Source of the DNA: CAZART01 sp964487555
GTDB lineage: Bacteria > Bacteroidota > Rhodothermia > Rhodothermales > VXPQ01
DNA length: 16,096 bases
Assembly: GCA_964487555.1 (NCBI GenBank)
Contig: CAZART010000115.1
Span: forward strand, 1 to 16,096
Direction: 5' to 3'
This document shows positions 7,454 through 14,021 of this stretch, piece after piece. The notes beneath the pieces are model-generated. The model was not told where the DNA came from. It saw nothing but the letters and a program-made list of their open reading frames with translations, and did not search any database. Every line of letters starts with the position of its first letter. Position 1 is the stretch's first letter. Both the position numbers and the translations under genes were made by a program.

Positions 7454-8029
7454 GCCAAACGCAGGGCATAACGACGGTTGGCGTTCTCTCGTGCGAGAGG
7501 ACTCACCGAGAGCGATGAGACGATCACCCACCGAGATGACGATCGAGAGCGCTGTAGGCGGCCTGTTCCTTTAGATTCAATCGGCGCAGCAGGTTGTCGA
7601 AGCGTAGACCGTCTCGCAGCGGTTCCATCATGGGATCCGTCTCGCTCCATGCGCGGACGACTACCCGCCATTGGCTGCATTGTGCCGGTATCGCACCTAT
7701 CTGTGAAATCAACCCGTGGAGAGGAAAAGGACAAATTAACCCAGCGTGACCATAGAATACGGAGCTGCGGTATAGGGCGCTGCTCGCACGTTCGCGAATG
7801 CTGAATCGCCGGCGGCCGCGTGGACAACCTGGCATTTACTACATTACAACCTCGTGAGCGACGCGGAGGGTGCGCTCCAATACTCCTGTAGCTTCTCGTT
7901 CTTACTATAAATAGCATCTTTTTCGGCGGATCCGGAGTGGCCTCCCGATCGAGAGAGACAGTCTTGAGATTCGCGTGCACAAGGCGGTGGCATCTCGGGA
8001 ATCACCATCGACAGTTGACGGCTCAACGT
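7454..8029. other. Long intergenic region with a minus-strand gene remnant
   Basis: About 575 bp without an intact gene. A C-terminal kinase/TPR protein fragment on the minus strand is listed separately (7524-7673). The rest (7674-8029) gives only Arg/Ser-rich translations in all frames. A 6-bp perfect inverted repeat CTCTCG/CGAGAG at 7486-7499 has a 2-nt loop and no T-tract and is not called as a terminator. The promoter for the SRPBCC gene should lie in the last 100-150 bp, but no clear boxes were found. Confidence 0.45.
7524..7673 (-). pseudogene. C-terminal remnant of a TPR protein or TPR-type Ser/Thr kinase
   Basis: On the minus strand the frame ending at 7524 reads AWSETDPMMEPLRDGLRF then DNLLRRLNL near its end. 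The pattern DP..(E/D)PLR....RF..LLRR(M/L)(N/G)L is the very common last segment of bacterial TPR-repeat proteins and of TPR-bearing Ser/Thr kinases. About 15 extra residues follow before the stop, and upstream the frame loses any resemblance, so only the tail of the gene survives. It is an orphan piece in opposite orientation to its neighbours and fits the decay seen elsewhere in the window. Identification rests on pattern memory of the C-terminal motif only. Confidence 0.4.
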
Positions 8030-8503
8030 ATGGCTACAACCTCTACACGCATTATTCGCCATGTGAACGCACGTCGCGCGAGCGTCTATCGCGCACTTCT
8101 CGACGCACGAGCGGTCGCTATATGGATGGTACCCGATGGCATGACGAGCCACGTACATATGTTCGACGCTCGCGAAGGCGGGCGATTCAGAATTTCTCTC
8201 ACCTACGACGAACAGACCGGAGCCGGCAAGACGACGGCGCACACCGACACATACCACGGCCATTTCGTCAAGCTCGTACCGGGTGAACAGGTGGTCGAAG
8301 TGATGGAATTCGAGACGGCCGATGCCGCGATGCGCGGCGAGATGATGGTCACATTTACGCTAACTGATGCCGCCGGCGGCACGGATGTACTCGCCGTACA
8401 CGATAACCTGCCGCCGGGCCTCTCACCGACCGCCAATGAAATTGGCTGGGAGATGGCACTCGGCAAACTCGCGGCTTTCGTCGAGTCGGGCCGGAAAAAA
8501 TAG
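8030..8503 (+). CDS. AHSA1-type SRPBCC-domain protein
   Basis: A 157-residue START/Bet v1-like (SRPBCC) protein of the AHSA1 branch. The typical start of such proteins is visible (TRIIRHVNARRASVYRALLD), followed by AIWMVPDGM, the glycine strand DAREGGRFRISLTY, a central GHFVKLVPGEQVVEVMEF strand pair and the closing helix GWEMALGKLAAFVES. These proteins form a hydrophobic cavity; in bacteria they are usually of unknown ligand and often sit beside ArsR-type regulators, absent here. The ATG at 8030 is used since homology begins right there, although the frame is open upstream to 7937. Shine-Dalgarno not obvious. Confidence 0.87.
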   Translation: MATTSTRIIRHVNARRASVYRALLDARAVAIWMVPDGMTSHVHMFDAREGGRFRISLTYDEQTGAGKTTAHTDTYHGHFVKLVPGEQVVEVMEFETADAAMRGEMMVTFTLTDAAGGTDVLAVHDNLPPGLSPTANEIGWEMALGKLAAFVESGRKK

Positions 8504-8757
8504 GATTGATACGGCGCCTCGATTTCGTGACGGCATTCCGGACAGGTCGCGCCTGGGTTGCGAACCACAATCTCATGGGCAGCGGAGATCTCGAGGCGCA
8601 GACGCAACAGAAACCGCGTAACATATAGTGCGGCCTACACGCATCTCGGTCGACCATGGCCAAACCTATTTAATCATTCGCTCGCGTTGTGTTCGCACCG
8701 GGCGTTTCTATCTTACGGACCACTCGAATTTCCTGACTTTCACGAAGGTAGACGACC
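8504..8757 (+). other. Intergenic region before the MGDKSPKS miniprotein
   Basis: A 254-bp spacer. Apart from the candidate promoter at 8687-8714, it shows nothing recognisable; overlapping frames give Arg-rich translations without start signals. Confidence 0.4.
8687..8714 (+). promoter_or_regulatory. Candidate sigma70-type promoter of the miniprotein gene
   Basis: TTGTGT (8687-8692) and TATCTT (8709-8714) are separated by 16 bp and match the -35 and -10 consensus at 4 of 6 positions each. Predicted start about 8721, giving a leader of about 37 nt before the ATG at 8758. Primary sigma factors of Bacteroidota prefer other boxes, so this depends on the taxon. Confidence 0.3.
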
Positions 8758-8883
8758 ATGGGTGACAAATCTCCGAAGTCCACGCAAAAACGAACCAATC
8801 AGAAACAGACCAAGGCGAAAGAGGCCAGGCAGCAAAAGCGAGACGTTGAAAATACGAAACGCGCGGTACCCCCCAGGAAGTAG
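8758..8883 (+). CDS. MGDKSPKS-type small basic protein (41 aa)
   Basis: A 41-codon ORF beginning MGDKSPKSTQKRTNQKQ and ending PPRK, almost entirely Lys, Arg, Gln, Asn, Thr and Ala, with no hydrophobic core. I recognise the MGDKSPKS/A opening followed by a Lys/Gln-rich helix as a recurring small hypothetical protein in many bacteria; its function is not established. Composition suggests a disordered or single-helix, highly cationic peptide that could bind nucleic acid. Purine-rich AAGGTAG at 8744-8750 lies 7 nt before the ATG and a candidate promoter is 43 bp upstream, so it is probably expressed on its own. Confidence 0.75.
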   Translation: MGDKSPKSTQKRTNQKQTKAKEARQQKRDVENTKRAVPPRK

Positions 8884-8885
8884 TT

Positions 8886-9087
8886 ACACCAGTGCCGCAG
8901 AGTCTACTCCATGCGGCGAACGGCAGCTACGTCAAGCGCGCCCTGATCCGGTACTCCAGACTCGAGGCGGAGCAGTGAGGCGATTCGCCGGAACGGAGAT
9001 ATCGTCGTCGTCATGGGTGCCGAGGAGGTCAAACGTCGGGGGGCCTCGGCCGCAATCCGCCCGGCAGTAGGCACATATCGTCGCAAT
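8886..9087 (+). pseudogene. Frameshifted NTF2-like (DUF4440) remnant
   Basis: Between the miniprotein and the SnoaL-like gene, one frame reads HAANGSYVKRALIRYSRLE and ends at a TGA at 8975-8977. The +1-related frame then continues SEAIRRNGDIVVVMGAEEV and KRRG to about 9087. Joined, these resemble the middle of DUF4440/SnoaL proteins: a helix ending in ..LE, then the (N)GD.(A/V)VVMG strand. The N-terminus and the last strand (R(R/W)..W) are missing. The second part is in frame with the SnoaL-like gene that follows, which lengthens that ORF artificially to 9013. It is probably one of two tandem NTF2-like genes, now decayed. Family call is from motif shape, not from alignment. Confidence 0.4.
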
Positions 9088-9477
9088 ATGACAGATGAAC
9101 GCCACGAGATTGATCTACGTCGCCGACAATGGGTAGCTGCTGTGAACGGCGCTGACATCAGCGAGTATCTTGATCTACTAACCGACGACATCGTCTGGTT
9201 TCCTCCAGGACAACCTGCACTAAGCGGGAAGGAGGCGTTCGAAACCTGGGTCGGTCCGTTCATGGACAGTTTTACGTATCAATTCGTGATAAAGGACCCG
9301 AGGGTCACGCCGGCGGGAGATTGGGCGGTGGAACGAGGCGCCTTCGAGACCACGATGACGGCGAAATCTGACGGAAAAAGCGGAAGCCATGCAGGGACGT
9401 ATCTGGTTGTCTGGCGAAGGACAGACGACGGTATCTGGCGCATCGAACGTTATCTGGATGAGGTCCAGATCCCGTAA
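9088..9477 (+). CDS. SnoaL-like (NTF2 superfamily) protein
   Basis: A 129-residue single-domain protein of the SnoaL/DUF4440 type, a cone-shaped alpha+beta fold with an internal pocket. Typical elements in order: first helix ending RRRQWVAAVNGADISEYLDLL, the strand TDDIVWFPPGQPALSGKEAF, a helix WVGPFMDSF, then beta strands GDWAVERGAFETTM, GSHAGTYLVVWRRTDDG and the closing IWRIERYLDEVQIP. Members include polyketide cyclases, isomerases and many proteins without known ligand; no catalytic assignment is possible here. The ATG at 9088 is preferred to the upstream ATG at 9013, since the 25 extra residues belong to the remnant of another NTF2-like gene. Shine-Dalgarno weak. Confidence 0.82.
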   Translation: MTDERHEIDLRRRQWVAAVNGADISEYLDLLTDDIVWFPPGQPALSGKEAFETWVGPFMDSFTYQFVIKDPRVTPAGDWAVERGAFETTMTAKSDGKSGSHAGTYLVVWRRTDDGIWRIERYLDEVQIP

Positions 9478-9818
9478 AGGCCATCGTCCAGCTCCATCGT
9501 CCTTCATGATTCGTATCGCAGCGCATTGCGCATGGTGCTCGGATTCCCTGCATCCCTCATGATCATCTATCAGTCGGCCTTTTGTATTACGGAGCCGACA
9601 CTGGAGAAGAGGGTGAGAGCATTGTAGTCTTCGGAGTAGCCGACAATAGTGCACCGAGTGTGGAGAATCGTCGTCACCGTGCGCACCGGCCTCGGCCGGC
9701 GTTGCTCCACCGATTCAGACCGAGACATGCCGCTCGATGCCTGCGAGTGAGGAATAAAAGTGGGATTAGACCGGTCTTTTGTTCATTGAAGCACATCCCG
9801 AGATGCGGAGGTATCGAC
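9478..9818 (+). other. Intergenic region, no gene recognised
   Basis: About 340 bp between the SnoaL-like gene and the lipoprotein gene. The lipoprotein frame is open upstream to 9582, but that extension reads as a mixed, Arg/His-rich sequence without family resemblance and would bury the signal peptide. A short direct repeat CCATCGTCC occurs at 9481-9489 and 9496-9504. No other structure seen. Confidence 0.4.
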
Positions 9819-9845
9819 GTGAAGTATGGTATCGACATGAAGTAT
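9810..9845 (+). repeat. Tandem 18-bp duplication over the lipoprotein start
   Basis: GGTATCGACGTGAAGTAT (9810-9827) is followed directly by GGTATCGACATGAAGTAT (9828-9845), differing only at the first base of the start codon (GTG at 9819, ATG at 9837). The duplication is in frame (six codons) and provides two alternative starts, only the first of which has a well-spaced Shine-Dalgarno. Confidence 0.85.
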
Positions 9846-10196
9846 CTACTCTCCCTGCTGTTGCTCTGCATCATGCCGGCCTGCTCATTTTTCGACTCGC
9901 GTGGGAGCGACGTCTCCGCTCATTCGGGGTCCGAAGAAGTAATCCTTTCGAACGAAACGTCTGAGCGCGTTTACTATTTCGTGGTCGGACGAAGGATTGC
10001 AGCGTTGATTAATTGGATTCAGCATCTGGATCCTGCAATGAGCGTTGCGCCTGGAGGAGAGCAGAGGATTGGCTACGATGAGATCATGCAGGTGGAAGGA
10101 GGCGAGGAGGAGGCCATTGTCTACTGGTGGTACGCAGAGCAGCAAGGGGAGGAAGCAAAACCAGGCAAACTGCACTTAATCATCGTAGATCTTTAG
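9819..10196 (+). CDS. Small lipoprotein of unknown function (125 aa)
   Basis: The product opens MKYGIDMKYLLSLLLLCIMPAC, a lipoprotein signal peptide with lipobox MPAC (Cys22 from the GTG start, Cys16 from the ATG). A Ser/Gly/Glu-rich linker is followed by one compact domain that includes ILSNETSERVYYFVVGRR, INWIQHLDP, GGEQRIGYDEI and an acidic GGEEEAIVYWWYAEQQ. The first strand recalls small Bacteroidota lipoproteins with a ..N.(S/T)..(V/P)YYF.V motif, but I cannot name a family. GGAGG at 9807-9811 lies 7 nt before GTG 9819, so GTG is the likelier start; ATG at 9837 lacks a Shine-Dalgarno. The gene lies 177 bp upstream of the large kinase fusion, with a hairpin between them, so a separate transcript is likely. 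Confidence 0.75.
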   Translation: MKYGIDMKYLLSLLLLCIMPACSFFDSRGSDVSAHSGSEEVILSNETSERVYYFVVGRRIAALINWIQHLDPAMSVAPGGEQRIGYDEIMQVEGGEEEAIVYWWYAEQQGEEAKPGKLHLIIVDL

Positions 10197-10207
10197 CGAG
10201 AATAAGT

Positions 10208-10227
10208 ATCGGCCGCAGTGGGCCGAT
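10208..10227 (+). terminator. Hairpin after the lipoprotein gene
   Basis: ATCGGCC (10208-10214) and GGCCGAT (10221-10227) form a perfect 7-bp stem with a 6-nt loop, 11 nt after the lipoprotein stop. No T-tract follows, so an intrinsic terminator is possible but not proven. Confidence 0.35.
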
Positions 10228-10235
10228 GGGCCGCG

Positions 10236-10263
10236 GTTCCAGTCATTCCGCTCGCGCTATACT
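10236..10263 (+). promoter_or_regulatory. Weak candidate promoter of the kinase fusion
   Basis: TATACT at 10258-10263 is a good -10 box (5 of 6 bases). A -35 element at 10236-10241 (GTTCCA, 16-bp spacing) is poor. The leader would be about 100 nt and would include the block shared with the truncated kinase copy (10336-10372). Confidence 0.3.
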
Positions 10264-10372
10264 TGATGCTCATCCTCGCCGGAGATCTGGACGAGAGAAT
10301 TGGCAACGGAGTTGTGATCGTGGTCGCGAGGGTCGATCTTCTGACGGATAGCCCCTGAAAGTGAGGGAGCGG

Positions 10373-13300
10373 ATGAATCTGCACCTTTCGCCCGACCGTG
10401 TCGAAGAGATCCGGCGCCTTTTCGAGAAGGTTGCTGATCTTCCCGCCGACGAACGGCCGGGTTTCCTTCATGAGGCCTGCAGCAAGGACGCTTCGCTGCG
10501 CGGCGAACTCACCTCACTTCTCGAACACCCTGAAAAGCTGGCGCAGTTCGACCCGTTAGCTGGGGACGTCATCGAATCGCTGCGGAAAGCCTTATTTGCC
10601 GGGCCCGAGGGTCCGGCACGTCCGGAGGATCTGGCAGCTCCGGAGGGGCTCATCGGACGGAAAGTCTCCCATTATCAGGTCGTCGAACGGCTGGGCGCCG
10701 GCGGCATGGGCGTGGTCTACAAGGCGCTCGACACGGGCCTCGACCGCACCGTTGCGCTGAAATTCCTTCCCCCGGATCTGACGCGCGATCCGGGCGCGAA
10801 GGCGCGCTTCGTCCGCGAGGCGAAGGCGGCCTCGGCGCTCGACCACAACAACATCTGCACGATCTACGAGATCGGCGAGGCGGCGGAGGGGCAGCTCTAT
10901 ATCGCGATGGCCTGCTATGCCGGCGAGACGCTTACGGCGAAGATCGAGCGAGGGCCCCTGCCTGTCGAAGAAGCGCTGGACTTTGCCGTTCAACTGGCCG
11001 ACGGACTGTCGAGGGCCCACGCGGCGGGGATCATCCACCGGGACGTCAAGCCGGCCAACGTGATCGTGACCGATCGGGCCCGAGTCAAGATCGTTGATTT
11101 CGGCCTGGCGAAGGTAGCTGATCTCACGCAGCTTACGCAGACGGGTACGACGATGGGGACGGCCGCCTATATGAGCCCGGAGCAGGCTCGGGGCGAGGCC
11201 GTCGGCGCGCAGACGGACGTGTGGTCGTTGGGGGTGGTGCTCTACGAGATGTTGACAGGCAGGCTGCCTTTCAAAGGGGAATTCTTCCACGCCGTTATCT
11301 ATTCGATCCTGAACGATGCGCCGGAGCCTATCCGTCAGGTGAATCCTGAAGTGCCGCCGGAACTCGAGGAGATTGTCGACCGGGCACTGCAGAAAGAGCC
11401 GTCGGCGCGCTACGCGTTAGCGGCTGACGTACTAAACGATTTGAGGAGCTATCAGGACAGTCTGCGAGGTACAGGGGCATTTGACGTGCGAACAGTGCTT
11501 CGTCGCATCCGCCGGCCACGTGTCGCTGTGCCGGCCGCAGGGGTGCTCCTTCTCGTCGTTCTGGCTTCGATCTGGTTCTTCGACCGTCAGGCCAAGATCA
11601 GCTGGGCACGGCAGGTGGCGCTTCCGGAAATCGAACGACTCATAGAAGCAGACCGGGATCATACTGAGGCATACCGATTGGCCGAGCAGGCAGAAAAGTT
11701 CATTCCAGGCGATCCGAAGCTTGCGGGACTTATGGCCACCAGTTCCTTGCATATCAACGTCACCACAGAGCCATCTGGTGCCGCGATTTATATGAAGGAA
11801 TACGACACGCCGGAGAGAGAGTGGCAGTATATCGGAACAACGCCCATCGATAGCATCCGAGTTCCGGTTGGAATCTTTCGATGGAAAATGGAGAAGGAGG
11901 GTTACGAGACCGTCCTGGCGGCCGCTTCCACCTGGGACGTAAGTATGGAGGACGCAGGCATGATCCCGAATGATCTCGTGCGGGCTTTAGATGAGGAAAC
12001 GAGCATTCCGCCGGGAATGGTGCGCGTGTCTGGCGCCGAGACGCCCCATGGGACGATCGAAGATTTCTTCATCGATCAATACGAAGTGACGAATGAGCAG
12101 TTCAAGGCCTTCGTCGCCAGCGGCGGCTACCGAACCAGAGACTACTGGCAGCACGAGTTTGTCGATAATGGACGGGTGCTTACGTGGGAAGAGGCCATGG
12201 CCCTGTTTGTCGATCAGACGGGTCGGCGGGGTCCGGCCTCCTGGCAGGCGGGAGACTATCCGCCGGGGCAGGAGGAGTATCCCGTTTCTGGTATAAGCTG
12301 GTACGAGGCGGCAGCGTATGCCGCGTCTGTGGGCAAGAGCCTGCCGACAGGACAGCACTGGGGGCTTGCACGCGGTGAAGCGACGACGTTGATCCGCTTT
12401 CCCCAACTCGGGGGGTTCGCTACATTTGCGCCCTTCAGCAATTTTAGAGGCGAAGGGCCCGTTCCAGTGAAGAGTCTTCCCGGCCTCACCTCTTACGGAG
12501 CCTACGACATGGCCGGCAACGTGCGGGAATGGTGCTGGAACAAGACGGCAAAGGGAAGACTGCTCCGGGGAGGTGGCTGGGATGACAATACGTATATGTT
12601 TACGAATCCAAGCCAGGCCTCTCCATTTGATCGTTCAAAGACCAACGGATTTCGATGCGCGCTCTATCCTGATCGGGAGAGGATTCCCGCATCAGTGCAT
12701 GGAACGTTACCCCTGCCTGAAACCAGGGACTTTTACCGGGAAACGCCTGTTTCTGATGCTATTTTCGAGGTGTATAAAAATCAATTTTCGTACGACCCGG
12801 CCGACTTACATGAGCGCCTGGAGTCGACGAATGAAAGTGCGGCAGTTTGGATTCACGAGCGGATCAGCGTCGACGCGGCCTATGGAGATGAAAGGATGAT
12901 TCTGCATCTGTTTCTTCCCAAGAATACACAGCCCCCATATCAGACCGTCATTTACTTCCCGGGTTCGGCAGCGCGGTTTCAGGCATCGAGCGAAGACCTT
13001 ACCAGCTATTATGAATTTCAGGTGTTCCTTTCATTTCTCGTCAAGAACGGACGCGCCGTTCTGTTTCCGATCTACAAAGGCACGTTCGAACGGCAAGACA
13101 TGGCCGTGCATCGAGCTCATAGTGAACGAGATTCCTATCAATTCACCGAATACGTGATCCAGTGGGTCAAAGATTTCAGCAGAAGCATCGACTATCTGGA
13201 GACGCGCCAGGATATTGACAGCGACAAGTTGGCCTACTACGGCATGAGTTGGGGAGGATGGATCGGGCCGATCATTACGGCTGTGGAGGAACGTGTCCAG

Positions 13301-13585
13301 GTTAGCATCTTAGCGCCCGGGGCCATTCTGCCTCCTCGGCTCCGTCCGGAAGTGGAGCAAATAAATTATATCACGCGAGTCAAGGTGCCTACACTGATGA
13401 TGAATGGGCGGTACGATACCATTGCGCCGCTTGAAACGAATATCCAGCCGATGTTCGACCTCCTAGGGACGCCGGAAGAGCACAAAGCATTGAAACTGTA
13501 CGACACGGACCATATCCCGCCCCGCAACGAATACATCAAGGAGACTATGGGCTGGCTGGACCGATATCTGGGACGGGTGCAGTAG
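10373..13585 (+). CDS. Transmembrane Ser/Thr kinase - PEGA - FGE-like - alpha/beta hydrolase fusion
   Basis: A 1070-residue receptor-like protein. Residues 1-75 are a helical N-terminal region. The Ser/Thr kinase (about 100-365) is complete: glycine loop GAGGMG from 108, Lys130 in VALK, helix-C Glu149, HRD with Asp224, DFG at 242-244 and the MSPEQ segment. One membrane helix lies at about 384-405 (VAVPAAGVLLLVVLASIWFF), putting the kinase in the cytoplasm and the rest outside. Then come a PEGA domain (about 457-520), an FGE/SUMF1-like domain (about 542-760: GNVREWC at 715-721, RGGGWDD, GFRCAL) and an alpha/beta hydrolase (about 840-1070) with GMSWGG nucleophile Ser959, Asp1015 in NGRYD and His1047 in DTDH. 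The FGE part lacks the C-x4-C pair of true formylglycine-generating enzymes and is probably a binding domain. ATG 10373 has GGGAG just before it; GTG 10361 is an alternative. A truncated paralogue lies 1.4 kb downstream. Confidence 0.9.
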   Translation: MNLHLSPDRVEEIRRLFEKVADLPADERPGFLHEACSKDASLRGELTSLLEHPEKLAQFDPLAGDVIESLRKALFAGPEGPARPEDLAAPEGLIGRKVSHYQVVERLGAGGMGVVYKALDTGLDRTVALKFLPPDLTRDPGAKARFVREAKAASALDHNNICTIYEIGEAAEGQLYIAMACYAGETLTAKIERGPLPVEEALDFAVQLADGLSRAHAAGIIHRDVKPANVIVTDRARVKIVDFGLAKVADLTQLTQTGTTMGTAAYMSPEQARGEAVGAQTDVWSLGVVLYEMLTGRLPFKGEFFHAVIYSILNDAPEPIRQVNPEVPPELEEIVDRALQKEPSARYALAADVLNDLRSYQDSLRGTGAFDVRTVLRRIRRPRVAVPAAGVLLLVVLASIWFFDRQAKISWARQVALPEIERLIEADRDHTEAYRLAEQAEKFIPGDPKLAGLMATSSLHINVTTEPSGAAIYMKEYDTPEREWQYIGTTPIDSIRVPVGIFRWKMEKEGYETVLAAASTWDVSMEDAGMIPNDLVRALDEETSIPPGMVRVSGAETPHGTIEDFFIDQYEVTNEQFKAFVASGGYRTRDYWQHEFVDNGRVLTWEEAMALFVDQTGRRGPASWQAGDYPPGQEEYPVSGISWYEAAAYAASVGKSLPTGQHWGLARGEATTLIRFPQLGGFATFAPFSNFRGEGPVPVKSLPGLTSYGAYDMAGNVREWCWNKTAKGRLLRGGGWDDNTYMFTNPSQASPFDRSKTNGFRCALYPDRERIPASVHGTLPLPETRDFYRETPVSDAIFEVYKNQFSYDPADLHERLESTNESAAVWIHERISVDAAYGDERMILHLFLPKNTQPPYQTVIYFPGSAARFQASSEDLTSYYEFQVFLSFLVKNGRAVLFPIYKGTFERQDMAVHRAHSERDSYQFTEYVIQWVKDFSRSIDYLETRQDIDSDKLAYYGMSWGGWIGPIITAVEERVQVSILAPGAILPPRLRPEVEQINYITRVKVPTLMMNGRYDTIAPLETNIQPMFDLLGTPEEHKALKLYDTDHIPPRNEYIKETMGWLDRYLGRVQ

Positions 13586-13809
13586 ATCGTGTGAACTCGT
13601 CGAGTCGTAGCGAGCCAGGCCCTGCCGCGTTACGAACCACATGTATCCATCGTGGTCCTGTGTGATGTCGGTAGCCGGGGGAGTTCTCTAATGTGCTCGA
13701 CCGTAAAGCCGGGCGTCTGGGCGTGAAGAGGGGTAGCGAATACGGTCGAGAGTTATGCGGAACGCCGGGTGCACCGGAGCCGATGGCCTCACGGTTGCGT
13801 TTCTACTAA
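13586..13809 (+). other. Intergenic region after the kinase fusion
   Basis: About 225 bp with no gene, repeat or convincing terminator recognised. It precedes an unidentified C-terminal coding fragment (13810-13968); together they make a 436-bp gap between intact starts. Confidence 0.4.
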
Positions 13810-13968
13810 CATGATGAACTCGAGGAAATCGCGAGAAACGCGGGGCTCGATATCGTACCCGTCGTGGCGCGCGACCTCGAGCCGTTCGCGCGCGAGATTG
13901 GCGTGCCCGAGGAGCATCTTCCGTTGATCTCAGAACGCGCGCGCTTCCTGGTGGCCCGCCGCCGTTGA
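13810..13968 (+). pseudogene. C-terminal fragment of an unidentified gene
   Basis: Directly after an in-frame TAA (13807-13809) the frame reads DELEEIARNAGLDIVPV, VARDLEPFAREIGVPEEHL and PLISERARFLVARRR, then TGA at 13966-13968. Wobble positions are strongly G/C and the translation is a plausible amphipathic protein end, yet no start codon or Shine-Dalgarno precedes it, so it looks like the tail of a truncated gene. I do not recognise the family. Confidence 0.4.
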
Positions 13969-14021
13969 GCCGTGTACGGCGATCGGAGTCCGGCGGTTCG
14001 GTACAAATTCCAGGCTACACC

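Noticed and set aside
7486..7499. CTCTCG/CGAGAG inverted repeat after the monooxygenase gene as a terminator
   Set aside because: A loop of only two bases and no T-tract.
7432..7980. 182-codon minus-strand frame in the long intergenic region
   Set aside because: Low-complexity Arg/Ser/Pro translation; the kinase/TPR-type tail lies in a different minus-strand frame.
9582..9818. N-terminal extension of the lipoprotein to 9582
   Set aside because: It would place about 80 polar residues before a clear lipoprotein signal peptide, and GGAGG is correctly spaced from GTG 9819.
13586..13809. Possible group II intron or other structured RNA after the kinase gene
   Set aside because: Some GC-rich runs looked intron-like, but no domain V hairpin or intron ends could be found.
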